DNA of 10,964 nucleotides from JBBRLA01 sp038231615 (lineage in GTDB: Bacteria; Myxococcota_A; Polyangia; Palsa-1104; JAEUJZ01): assembly GCA_038231615.1 (NCBI GenBank), contig JBBRLA010000253.1, positions 1-10,964 of the forward strand, in the 5' to 3' direction. Positions 1-5,463 of the stretch are shown in pieces. How positions within the stretch are numbered: the stretch's first letter is position 1; each line of letters starts with the position of its first letter. The position numbers and the translations under genes are program-made. The notes beneath the pieces were generated by a model, which saw only the letters and a list, made by a program, of their open reading frames with translations, did not search any database and was not told the origin of the DNA.

Positions 1-542
1 ACATCCATGACATCGAACAGGCCCGCACTGCGGCATCTGTGGTCGATGTCATCCAGATCCCCGCCTTCCTGTGCCGCCAGACTGACCTTCTGCTGGCCGC
101 AGGGCAAACAGGTGCCGTGATCAACATCAAGAAAGGCCAGTTCCTGGCACCATGGGACATGGCCCAGGTCGCCGCCAAGATCGCCAGCACCGGCAACACC
201 CGCATCATGCTGTGCGAACGCGGCGCCAGCTTCGGCTACAACACCCTGGTCTCCGACATGCGCAGCCTGCCGATCATGGCGCAGACCGGCTACCCGGTGG
301 TCTACGACGCCACCCACTCCGTCCAGCAGCCCGGCGGCCAGGGCGGCAGCAGCGGCGGCCAGCGCGAATTCGCTCCCGTGCTGGCCCGCGCCGCCGTCGC
401 CGTGGGCTGTGCCGCGGTGTTCATCGAATGCCATGAAAACCCCGACCAGGCCCCCTCCGACGGCCCCAACATGATCCCGCTGCGCGACATGCCGGCACTG
501 ATCCGGCGACTGCAGGAGCTGGACCGGCTGACGAAGAGCTGA
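1..542 (+). CDS. kdsA: 3-deoxy-8-phosphooctulonate synthase, C-terminal part (5' end outside window)
   Basis: This enzyme condenses phosphoenolpyruvate with D-arabinose 5-phosphate to give KDO 8-phosphate, the cytoplasmic precursor of the inner-core sugar of LPS. The reading frame is open from base 3 with no start in view, so about 180 C-terminal residues of a ~280-residue protein are seen. Family signatures are clear: QIPAFLCRQTDLL, the active-site INIKKGQF segment, a CERG..FGYN motif, DATHSVQQPGG with the expected histidine, and ECHENPDQAPSDGPN near the end. The frame ends in TGA at 540-542. The GTG at 39-41 lies inside the domain and is not a true start. No gene follows on this strand for several hundred bases, so kdsA appears to be the last gene of its transcript. 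This is a core LPS gene beside a rearranged region. The call is firm. Confidence 0.97.
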   Translation, partial: IHDIEQARTAASVVDVIQIPAFLCRQTDLLLAAGQTGAVINIKKGQFLAPWDMAQVAAKIASTGNTRIMLCERGASFGYNTLVSDMRSLPIMAQTGYPVVYDATHSVQQPGGQGGSSGGQREFAPVLARAAVAVGCAAVFIECHENPDQAPSDGPNMIPLRDMPALIRRLQELDRLTKS

Positions 543-562
543 GGGGCGAGGGCGGTCCGTCA

Positions 563-577
563 GGGGACTTTGTCCCC
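563..577 (+). terminator. Small hairpin downstream of kdsA
   Basis: GGGGAC pairs with GTCCCC around a TTT loop, starting 20 bases after the kdsA stop. It is a candidate transcription end or mRNA-stabilising hairpin. There is no T-run behind it, so it is not a textbook intrinsic terminator. Confidence 0.35.
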
Positions 578-589
578 CGACACCCCCTA

Positions 590-610
590 CCAGGGGCGAC
601 CCGCCCCTGG
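590..610. repeat. 9-bp perfect hairpin
   Basis: CCAGGGGCG (590-598) and CGCCCCTGG (602-610) are perfect complements around a 3-base loop. It is the second of several GC-rich hairpins between kdsA and position 730. Function is unknown; it could be a terminator or part of a repetitive extragenic palindrome. Confidence 0.6.
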
Positions 611-621
611 ACCATGGATAA

Positions 622-695
622 GTTGGGGGTTGAGGGGAGGGGGCCAGCGGGCCTGTGCCAAAAGGCGCACCAGCCCCCTCCCCTCAACCCCCAAC
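622..695. repeat. Perfect 23-bp inverted repeat, 28-bp spacer (REP-like or terminator element)
   Basis: Arm 622-644 (beginning GTTGGGGGTTGAGG) is exactly complementary to arm 673-695 (ending CTCAACCCCCAAC). The arms are strand-asymmetric purine/pyrimidine runs. The 28-base spacer holds a smaller stem in which TGTGCC faces GGCGCA with one G-T pair. A perfect 23-bp stem in non-coding DNA after a gene fits a repetitive extragenic palindrome or a strong Rho-independent-like stop for kdsA. No transposase is associated with it here. The repeat is directly visible; the role is inference. Confidence 0.75.
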
Positions 696-705
696 CTCCT
701 GGGTT

Positions 706-727
706 CCAAGGGCCTTTCGGCCTTTGG
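706..727. repeat. 9-bp hairpin with TTTC loop
   Basis: CCAAGGGCC (706-714) pairs with GGCCTTTGG (719-727), eight Watson-Crick pairs plus one G-T, around a TTTC loop. It sits 11 bases after the 23-bp inverted repeat and probably belongs to the same palindromic cluster. Confidence 0.5.
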
Positions 728-1068
728 TGGGGGGTGCAGGGGGGCTGGTCCTTCCTTTACCGACAATCCGGCTTGACGGGGTAGCAGCCTGAAATTCAAG
801 ACGTGGCTTGGCTTCTGGGAGGGAAAGGTGGGCGATCGCTTTCAGGACGTACCTTGGCTTCGAATCCCATCCTCTCCTCCAGTCGGTTTTCCAACCTCAC
901 CTTTCCCATGCGCCGGTAGGGCCGTGAACCGCAGGTTTCCTGAAGTTTTGCCGTGCGGGCTTGAGGGTTGGAGAGCGCAACGACCTCGGAAATCGCTCTC
1001 CGCGGGGCGATTTGTCTCCAAGGCTTGGGGGTAAGACGATTTAACCTACAAGCCTTAACCTCATGGAA
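728..1068. other. Gene-poor stretch with scattered small repeats
   Basis: I see no recognisable gene here. An imperfect direct repeat (795-815 and 841-861, 18 of 21 bases identical, unit TTCARGACGTNNCTTGGCTTC) is present. Short inverted repeats also occur: 821-830 with 898-907, 971-977 with 994-1000, 990-996 with 1007-1013, and 1020-1026 with 1050-1056. On minus, a 24-codon frame (796-870) follows a GGAGGAGAGG stretch, but nothing else supports it as a gene. The stretch may be structured non-coding RNA or degraded DNA. Confidence 0.4.
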
Positions 1069-1086
1069 TTTCAGAATATTCTGAAA
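1069..1086. promoter_or_regulatory. 18-bp perfect palindrome, operator-like
   Basis: TTTCAGAATATTCTGAAA is a perfect palindrome, AT-rich in GC-rich surroundings, as expected of a dimeric repressor site. It resembles Fur-superfamily-type sites (the alphaproteobacterial Irr box also has TTTAGAA-like half-sites), but spacing and half-site differ, so no regulator is named. No clear gene starts on either side. Confidence 0.4.
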
Positions 1087-1101
1087 CCGAGGCGACCTCA
1101 A

Positions 1102-1143
1102 GTTTGCGGTCCGACTGCCAGCCAATGGCAACTGGGCGCAAAC
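1102..1143. repeat. Nested two-tier stem-loop
   Basis: The outer arms GTTTGCG (1102-1108) and CGCAAAC (1137-1143) enclose inner arms TGCCA (1116-1120) and TGGCA (1126-1130) with a 5-base loop. A near-symmetric internal loop of 7 and 6 bases separates the two stems. It could be an RNA structure or a folded recombination site. No integron or integrase gene is visible, so the role is unknown. Confidence 0.4.
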
Positions 1144-1158
1144 TACTCTGGCTCGCTA

Positions 1159-1191
1159 CGTCGAAGGGCGCCGCAGGCGAGGCCCTCGACG
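1159..1191 (-). terminator. Candidate terminator hairpin after the small minus-strand gene
   Basis: CGTCGAAGGGC (1159-1169) pairs with GCCCTCGACG (1182-1191) with a single one-base bulge. It lies 10 bases beyond the stop of the minus-strand gene ending at 1202. There is no T-run on the minus strand, so termination is only likely, not certain. Confidence 0.4.
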
Positions 1192-1201
1192 CCCAACAAC
1201 A

Positions 1202-1393
1202 TCACTTCGGTCGGCCTGCCCCGTTCTTCGTCGGGTCGGTCAGGACATACCCCATGCCCGACTTGGGCGTGGGCGGAAGCGGCTCGCCGCGGACTACCGT
1301 CCGCTCGTCACCGGTACGTCCGCCACGAGGGCCGACTTGCTCGTACTGACCAGATCGCGGGGCACTCTGCCCCGGCTTGTATCGATCGCTCAT
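1202..1393 (-). CDS. Small YjzC-like conserved protein (63 aa)
   Basis: The protein starts MSDRYKPGQSAPRSGQYEQV and continues GPRGGRTGDERTVVRGEPLPPTP, then a GMGYVLTDPTK end. This is the layout of the short YjzC-like family: a KPGQ-AP-SGQY opening, a glycine/arginine turn, and a PLPPTP segment. That family has no established biochemical function. No signal peptide or membrane segment is seen, and the protein is basic and Gly/Pro-rich. The start is chosen because AGGAGGT lies just upstream of this ATG (1397-1403, spacer 4), although the frame is open further upstream. It stands between the remnant of an ImmA-type gene and a palindrome-rich region, with no obvious partner. Reality as a gene is well supported by the ribosome site and recognisable sequence; function is unknown. 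Confidence 0.75.
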   Translation of the reverse strand: MSDRYKPGQSAPRSGQYEQVGPRGGRTGDERTVVRGEPLPPTPKSGMGYVLTDPTKNGAGRPK

Positions 1394-1527
1394 GATACCT
1401 CCTGATGCGATCGGCGCAGTTTCCACTTGCCTCCCCGATTCCGCCTGCCTTACTGGCACTCGACTCGTTGGTTCGGAATGGGACGGCGACCCGCGAGGGT
1501 GCGCCATCACCTCGCCGGATCTCCTTT

Positions 1528-1564
1528 GAGGGGGTGGGGTGATGCCCCGCCCCCTTTATTTTTG
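1528..1564. terminator. GC hairpin with T-tract
   Basis: GGGGG-T-GGGG (1530-1539) pairs with CCCC-G-CCCCC (1545-1554) around TGATG, with one T-G pair and an extra A-T pair at the base, followed on plus by TTTATTTTT. It reads as an intrinsic terminator on plus, yet no plus-strand gene precedes it. On minus it lies immediately after the stop of the ImmA-type fragment, where its T-tail is missing. It may work in both directions. Confidence 0.6.
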
Positions 1565-1802
1565 CTCGGCCATCAAGCGGCTGACCTCCCCTGTCCCGAG
1601 CAGCTGCGCGAACTTCCGGTAGTCCTTGGTCTCGTACCGGATACGGCCCGCCACGATGGCTTGGTGAACACCCAGCCTCTGCGCGAATGCAGAGATTCGA
1701 GCGTAGCTTGGCGTTCGGGTCAGCTTGGCCGCGTCCCACTCCGCCCTTGGAATAAGCGCCTCCTCAGCCGCGAGATCGGCCTCCTGCTCGCGCACGTCCT
1801 CG
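1556..1802 (-). pseudogene. 3' remnant of an ImmA/IrrE-type (HigA-like antitoxin C-terminal) gene
   Basis: About 80 residues match the C-terminal half of proteins that carry an ImmA/IrrE-type metallopeptidase-like domain after an HTH. The visible stretches are REQEADLAAEEALIPRAEW, then ISAFAQRLGVHQAIVAGRIR, then DYRKFAQLLGTGEV and a TAA at 1556-1558. The HTH region and the zinc-binding HExxH helix are absent. Upstream on minus the sequence becomes LysR coding DNA in another frame, so the 5' half was lost at about 1800. The frame is open to 1861 only because it runs into the LysR gene. It cannot be a working peptidase or antitoxin as it stands. Family recognition is good; whether the parent belonged to a toxin-antitoxin pair is unknown. 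Confidence 0.75.
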
Positions 1803-2618
1803 CCAGACCCCCGTGTCGAAATCAGTGGCCGTGGCGCGGTGGTTCGGGAAGGGATCCACAAGGCGTCCCGCGCGCAGATCCTCGCCGATCAGCCAATCCG
1901 GCAACAGCGCCGGCCCCATGCCGGCCAGCGCGCAGGCCCGCAGCGCCAGCGCATTCGTCGTCACCACATCCCCGCCAACCGCAATCTCGGCCACTTGGCC
2001 GCTGCCGTCGCGGAAGCGCCAACACGAACGATAATCGGGCAGCGCAGAGAGCAGGCAGCGGCACGCCGTCAGATGTGCGGGCGACATCAGAGGCGCGCCG
2101 GCAGCCAGGTATTCCGGCGTCGCGGACACATGGTAGCGCGTGGTCAGCAGCCGCGCTGCGACAAAATCCCCCACCACACGCGGCGCCAGGCGGATCGCAA
2201 GATCAACGCGCTCCGCGACCAGATCAAGGTTGGCGTCGGTCAACAGCAACTCCAGCCGCAGGGCCGGGTAGGCGGCGCGCAGGGCGGGCAGCAGCGGCAC
2301 CAGCTTCATCTGGCCGAAAGCAACGGAGGTGGTCAGGCGCAACGTGCCCGAGGGGCCAGATGCGGTCGCCACCGCCTCCTCCCCGGCGCGTGCCAGTTCC
2401 TCGATCAGCGGCTCGATGCGGCTGAGATAGAGTCCGCCCGCCTCGGTGAGCGCGACGCTGCGGGTGGTGCGTTGCAGCAGGCGAAGGCCGAGCCGGTCCT
2501 CCAGCGCGGCCACGGCTCGGGAGATGGAGGAAGGATCGGTGTCGCGCTCGCGGGCCACCGCGGCGAAGCTGCCGCGGCGGGCGACCTCCACGAAGATGCG
2601 CAGCATGTCGAGGTCCAT
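1764..2618 (-). CDS. LysR-family transcriptional regulator with abnormal 3' end
   Basis: The N-terminus MDLDMLRIFVEVARRGSFAA, followed by SSISRAVAALEDRLGLRLLQRTTR, is the LysR winged HTH (about residues 1-60). The substrate-binding domain follows, from about residue 88 (TLRLTTSVAFGQMKLVPLLP) to TATDFDTGVW near 269-272. The ATG at 2616-2618 is chosen because it gives the standard LysR start; the frame is open further upstream without homology. After DFDTGVW the sequence turns into RGRARAGGRSRG and stops at 1764, where the family would continue with a further helix and strand. This final part is read from the ImmA-type fragment in another frame. The protein is 284 aa, shorter than the usual ~300. 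It is divergent from the dehydrogenase at 2716, the classic arrangement for a LysR activator of its neighbour. The HTH looks intact; ligand response or folding may be impaired. Confidence 0.88.
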   Translation of the reverse strand: MDLDMLRIFVEVARRGSFAAVARERDTDPSSISRAVAALEDRLGLRLLQRTTRSVALTEAGGLYLSRIEPLIEELARAGEEAVATASGPSGTLRLTTSVAFGQMKLVPLLPALRAAYPALRLELLLTDANLDLVAERVDLAIRLAPRVVGDFVAARLLTTRYHVSATPEYLAAGAPLMSPAHLTACRCLLSALPDYRSCWRFRDGSGQVAEIAVGGDVVTTNALALRACALAGMGPALLPDWLIGEDLRAGRLVDPFPNHRATATDFDTGVWRGRARAGGRSRG

Positions 2619-2715
2619 TCGTGCATTTGACACATTGGTCTGCTGCGAAGGCAAGCCTGTACCGCAGCCCTTGCAATGGCTACCCAGGGCGGGCCGCAAC
2701 GGAGCCAGCCCCGAC
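2619..2715. promoter_or_regulatory. Divergent LysR/dehydrogenase intergenic region
   Basis: These 97 bases separate two divergent starts and should hold both promoters and the LysR site. A TTGACA at 2627-2632 could be a plus-strand -35 box, but no good -10 lies at the right distance. I cannot fix a T-N11-A site with confidence. Confidence 0.45.
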
Positions 2716-3579
2716 ATGGATCATCCCCGCATCGCCTTTCTCGGCCTTGGCGCCATGGGCTCGCGCATGGTGACGCGCCTTCTGGCGGCCGGGTGCCAGG
2801 TCACGGTATGGAACCGCTCACCTGGCGCCATGGCGCCGCTGGTCGCGGCCGGCGCGACCGCGGCCGGGACCCCGCGCGAAGCTGCGGTGGGCGCCGCCAT
2901 CGTGATGGCAATGCTGCGCGACGACATCGCCTCCAGCGCTGTCTGGACGCATCCGGCGCATGGCGCGCTGGCCGGCATGGCGCCGGGCGCGCTATCCCCC
3001 GAGTGCTCGACGCTGACCATCGGCTGGGTGCGTGCACTGGGAGCGCTGGCCGTGGCGCAGGGTCTGCGCTTTCTCGATACGCCTCTGGCAGGATCGCGTC
3101 CGCAGGCGGAAGCCGGCGCGCTGATCTTCATGGCCGGCGGCGACGCCGCCGATCTCGCCGCCGCCGAGCCCGTGCTGCGGCTGATGGGTGCCGCCGTCCA
3201 TCACGCCGGGCCGATCGGTGCAGGGGCGGCCGTAAAGCTGGCGGTCAACGCGCTGCTTGGCGTGCAGGTGGCCGCGATGGCGGAACTGCTTGGCCTGCTG
3301 CGTGCCACTGGCGTCGAAGATGCACGCGCCGTCGAGATCATCGGCAGTACGCCGGTGTGCAGCCCGGCCGCCAAGGCCGCCGCCGGGGCCATGCTTGCGG
3401 GCGCATTCGCGCCGCTCTTCCCGATCGAGCTGGTCGAGAAGGATTTCGGCTACCTGCTCGCAGCCTCCGGCGCGGCCTCCCTTCCGGTCGCCGCCGCGGT
3501 GCGGGCCGTGATGGCGCAGGCGATCGCCCAGGGCATGGCCAGCGACAACATCACCGGCATCGCGCGCCTCTACGCGTGA
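2716..3579 (+). CDS. NAD(P)-dependent beta-hydroxyacid dehydrogenase (3-hydroxyisobutyrate dehydrogenase-like)
   Basis: This 287-residue cytoplasmic oxidoreductase opens with RIAFLGLGAMGSRMVTRLLA, the GxGxxG Rossmann motif near the N-terminus, followed by VTVWNRSP. The substrate-binding signature FLDTPLAGSRPQAEAGALIF and MAGG (the family's DAPVSGG-type motif) lies near residue 120. The helix with the expected catalytic lysine is GAAVKLAVNALLG. The C-terminal all-helical domain includes FPIELVEKDFGYLL. Length and motif order are complete. The ATG at 2716 matches the family start. It heads an operon with a GST 25 bases downstream and is divergent from a LysR gene. The exact substrate cannot be read; related enzymes reduce or oxidise 3-hydroxyisobutyrate, tartronate semialdehyde or succinic semialdehyde. 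It is intact, unlike its neighbours. Confidence 0.92.
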   Translation: MDHPRIAFLGLGAMGSRMVTRLLAAGCQVTVWNRSPGAMAPLVAAGATAAGTPREAAVGAAIVMAMLRDDIASSAVWTHPAHGALAGMAPGALSPECSTLTIGWVRALGALAVAQGLRFLDTPLAGSRPQAEAGALIFMAGGDAADLAAAEPVLRLMGAAVHHAGPIGAGAAVKLAVNALLGVQVAAMAELLGLLRATGVEDARAVEIIGSTPVCSPAAKAAAGAMLAGAFAPLFPIELVEKDFGYLLAASGAASLPVAAAVRAVMAQAIAQGMASDNITGIARLYA

Positions 3580-3604
3580 CCACACCCCGACAGGAGAGAT
3601 CATT

Positions 3605-4256
3605 ATGAGCACAGGTACCCTCTACGGCTTCGCACTCAGCCCCTCGTCCGCGCCGTGCGCATCGCCCTGCATGAGAATGGCCTCGCCTACGACCACCAGC
3701 CGCATGGCTTCGAGGAGCTGAAGACGGCCGCCTACGGCACCATCAACCCGTTCCGCAAGATGCCGGCCTGGGTCAGCGCGGATGGCTTTGCCGTTTATGA
3801 GACGCCGGCCATCCTGCGCTACCTGGATGAGGCGGAACCCAGGATCGCGCTCACACCTGGCACAGCGCGCGACCGCGCGCGCATGGCCCAGTGGGTGGGT
3901 GTTGCCGGCAGCTTCCTCTACCCGGTCGGGATCACGCAACTGGTGGTCCAGCGCATTGTGATGCCGCTGATGGGCGGCGAGACGGACGAGGCGATCGTCG
4001 TCAGCGCCGCGGCGACCACGGCCGGCCATCTGGACGCGCTGGAAGCGGCGCTGGCCGGCGACTGGCTGGCCGGGCCGGTTTCTCGGAGGCGGACATCATG
4101 GTGGGCGTCATGCTCGACCTGATCGCGTTGACGCCCGAGGGCAAAGCGCTGGTCGCGGCGCGTCCAGCCACCAGCGCCTTTCTCGCGCGGCTGCGCGCGC
4201 GCGCGACCTTCGGCGCGACCTTCCCCGAAATGCTGGAAGGGCAGCGCCAGCCATGA
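3605..4256 (+). pseudogene. Glutathione S-transferase gene with two frameshifts
   Basis: The ATG at 3605 has GGAGA about 8 bases upstream and encodes MSTGTLYGFALSP. The frame then breaks within 3641-3643, where one base is missing; the next frame continues LVRAVRIALHENGLAYDH. The GST N-terminal thioredoxin fold is clear, including NPFRKMPAW and the glutathione-site motif YETPAILRYLDE. The helical C-terminal domain runs to GDWLAGP. A second one-base loss at about 4077 shifts the frame again, to GFSEADIMVGVMLDLIALTP and then the stop at 4254-4256. Joined across both breaks it gives a full-length GST of about 217 aa. Glutathione transfer to an electrophile would be its role, probably with the dehydrogenase upstream in one operon. 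Both breaks lie in C/G runs, so sequencing error is possible. Otherwise it is a recent pseudogene. Confidence 0.85.
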
Positions 4257-4381
4257 TCGACCTGTACTTCTGGCCGACGCCCAACGGCTACAAGCCGCTG
4301 ATCGCGCTGGAGGAATTCGGCCTGCCCTACGGGGCAGGGAACGGCCAGCGGTCTTCAGCCAATACCGTGGTGATCGTCTGA
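4253..4381 (+). pseudogene. 5' fragment of a second glutathione S-transferase gene
   Basis: The ATG at 4253 overlaps the TGA of the preceding GST (ATGA), so the two were translationally coupled. The first ~26 residues, MIDLYFWPTPNGYKPLIALE followed by EFGLPY, match the start of YfcG/nu-type GSTs, whose beginning reads LYxWPTPNG and which continue with a conserved strand after LPY. Here LPY is followed by unrelated GAGNGQRSS and a stop at 4379. From about 4332 the DNA is the 3' end of a minus-strand CheB gene. About 170 or more residues are lost. It is non-functional. Confidence 0.85.
4321..4338. terminator. Hairpin with C(TACG)G loop at the GST/CheB join
   Basis: CCTGCCC (4321-4327) pairs with GGGCAGG (4332-4338) around TACG, giving the C(UNCG)G type of very stable RNA tetraloop on the plus strand. 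It overlaps the CheB stop codon and the point where GST homology ends. No T-tract follows. It may stop converging transcription from either side or may be a chance product of the join. Confidence 0.35.
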
Positions 4382-4929
4382 GCGATCTCTCCAGCCGTCG
4401 CAACGAGGCTGATGGGGCCGTCGAAGTCGATGGCGTTCTGTTGCATTCCCCGCGGCTTATGTTTCGGATCGAGGACCATGGTCAGTCCCCCAGCCGCGTG
4501 GATGGCCGCAAGGCCACGAGATCCGTCGTCGAGTGACCCGGATAGGATGACGCCGATCATCCGACCTCCGGCGTGCCGAGCGACGGAATTGAAAAGTGTG
4601 TCGATCGTTCGATTCCGCAGCTTATGTGCAGCGCCCGGCACCAAGTCAGCGACGTTCCGAGCATCTAGAGTCAGGTGCTCGTCGGGCTCCCCGATATAGC
4701 AAGTACCTGATAGCAATTTCTCACAGTCCTTTGCCACGAGCACCGGCATATCACAGCTTCGTGCGAGAACGTCGCGCAGAGCGCTTATCCTGTCGCTGGG
4801 ACGGTGAAGAACGACCAGGATGACGGCCGTCGCCGGGCTTCCCAGGCCGCTCAGTAGATCCTTGATGTCGTTCAGTCCCTCGCCGCCGGAGGCGCCGATG
4901 GCAATGACGGCTGGCAGGGGTTCAGCCAT
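4327..4929 (-). CDS. Free-standing CheB-type methylesterase domain protein
   Basis: This 200-aa protein is almost entirely a CheB catalytic domain, the enzyme that removes methyl groups (or deamidates glutamines) on chemoreceptors. The start is MAEPLPAVIAIGASGGEG; Ser14 in GASGG is the nucleophile, His42 in LVVLHRPS the base, and Asp135 in LSGSLDDGSRGL the third triad member. The receiver domain found in classical CheB is absent, so its activity is not controlled by its own phosphorylation. The stand-alone response regulator encoded 168 bases upstream on the same strand could act in its place; that is inference. The C-terminus, WPFPAP then TAG, lies exactly at the join with the GST fragment and may not be original. 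No chemoreceptor is nearby. Catalytic residues are all present, so activity is plausible; the substrate is unknown. Confidence 0.88.
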   Translation of the reverse strand: MAEPLPAVIAIGASGGEGLNDIKDLLSGLGSPATAVILVVLHRPSDRISALRDVLARSCDMPVLVAKDCEKLLSGTCYIGEPDEHLTLDARNVADLVPGAAHKLRNRTIDTLFNSVARHAGGRMIGVILSGSLDDGSRGLAAIHAAGGLTMVLDPKHKPRGMQQNAIDFDGPISLVATAGEIAQTITTVLAEDRWPFPAP

Positions 4930-5097
4930 TGTCTTCAGCTCAGCCTCCGGATCGTCGACAGGGTGACGTGTTGGCCTCTACTTCGCGTCTCTGAAGTGGC
5001 GAGACCGTGAATGCGAATCGCTTCAGCCGAACAGGCTCGACACCACAGCCGCCGACGCAGCATTCCCCACCCAGCAGGGCCGTCGCCAGCGCGAGGC

Positions 5098-5463
5098 TCA
5101 CGCCAGTGCCGCAACAATGAGCGCCAGCACCGCCTTGGGGTCATAAGGCTTGCTTACCACCGGCCACTGCCGCCCCGGCGGCAATCCGCCCTCGCCGTAG
5201 CCCGTTGCCAGGATGAAACCTATCCCGCGTTTCTCCAACATCTCGGCCACGGGAAACACCTTTTCACCGGACAGGTTGACGTCGAGGACAGCAAAATCGA
5301 AGGCCTCATTCGTCGCGAGGTCTAGCGCTGGTTGCAACCGCCCGACCGGGCCGGTGACGATGCATCCAGACCGCTTCAACTCGCGCTCGAGCGCCAGCGC
5401 GATGATGAACTGATCTTCAACCAACAGGACGCGCTTGTCCCGGAGCGCATCTGCCCCTGTCAT
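5098..5463 (-). CDS. Single-domain response regulator
   Basis: The whole 121-aa protein is one receiver domain: RVLLVEDQFIIALALERELK holds the acidic pair (Glu16, Asp17), FAVLDVNLSGEKVFP holds the phosphoacceptor Asp61, ILATGYGEG carries the switch Thr87, and VVSKPYDP carries Lys105. There is no output domain. The ALALERELKRSG, LDVNLSGE, ATGYG pattern is typical of the receivers that partner HWE/HisKA_2 kinases in alphaproteobacteria, so the large HWE kinase starting at 6052 is the likely partner. Its ATG overlaps the TGA of the upstream acidic protein (ATGA on minus), and no strong ribosome site is visible, which suggests translational coupling. It may act as a phosphate sink, a shuttle, or a regulator of the nearby CheB protein. 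Confidence 0.93.
   Translation of the reverse strand: MTGADALRDKRVLLVEDQFIIALALERELKRSGCIVTGPVGRLQPALDLATNEAFDFAVLDVNLSGEKVFPVAEMLEKRGIGFILATGYGEGGLPPGRQWPVVSKPYDPKAVLALIVAALA

Noticed and set aside
855..872. TTCGAATCCC resembling a tRNA T-loop
   Set aside because: No acceptor stem, D-arm or anticodon arm of fitting geometry could be placed around it on either strand.
1308..1739. 143-codon minus-strand frame
   Set aside because: Overlaps the ImmA-type fragment and the small YjzC-like gene in another frame; no recognisable sequence or supported start.
1427..2630. Long plus-strand open frames (332 and 301 codons) opposite LysR
   Set aside because: Arg/Gln/Pro-rich low-complexity translations without recognisable domains, antisense to a clear LysR gene in GC-rich DNA.
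2992..3612. 206-codon minus-strand frame opposite the dehydrogenase
   Set aside because: Shadow of the complete dehydrogenase gene; composition is that of an antisense translation.
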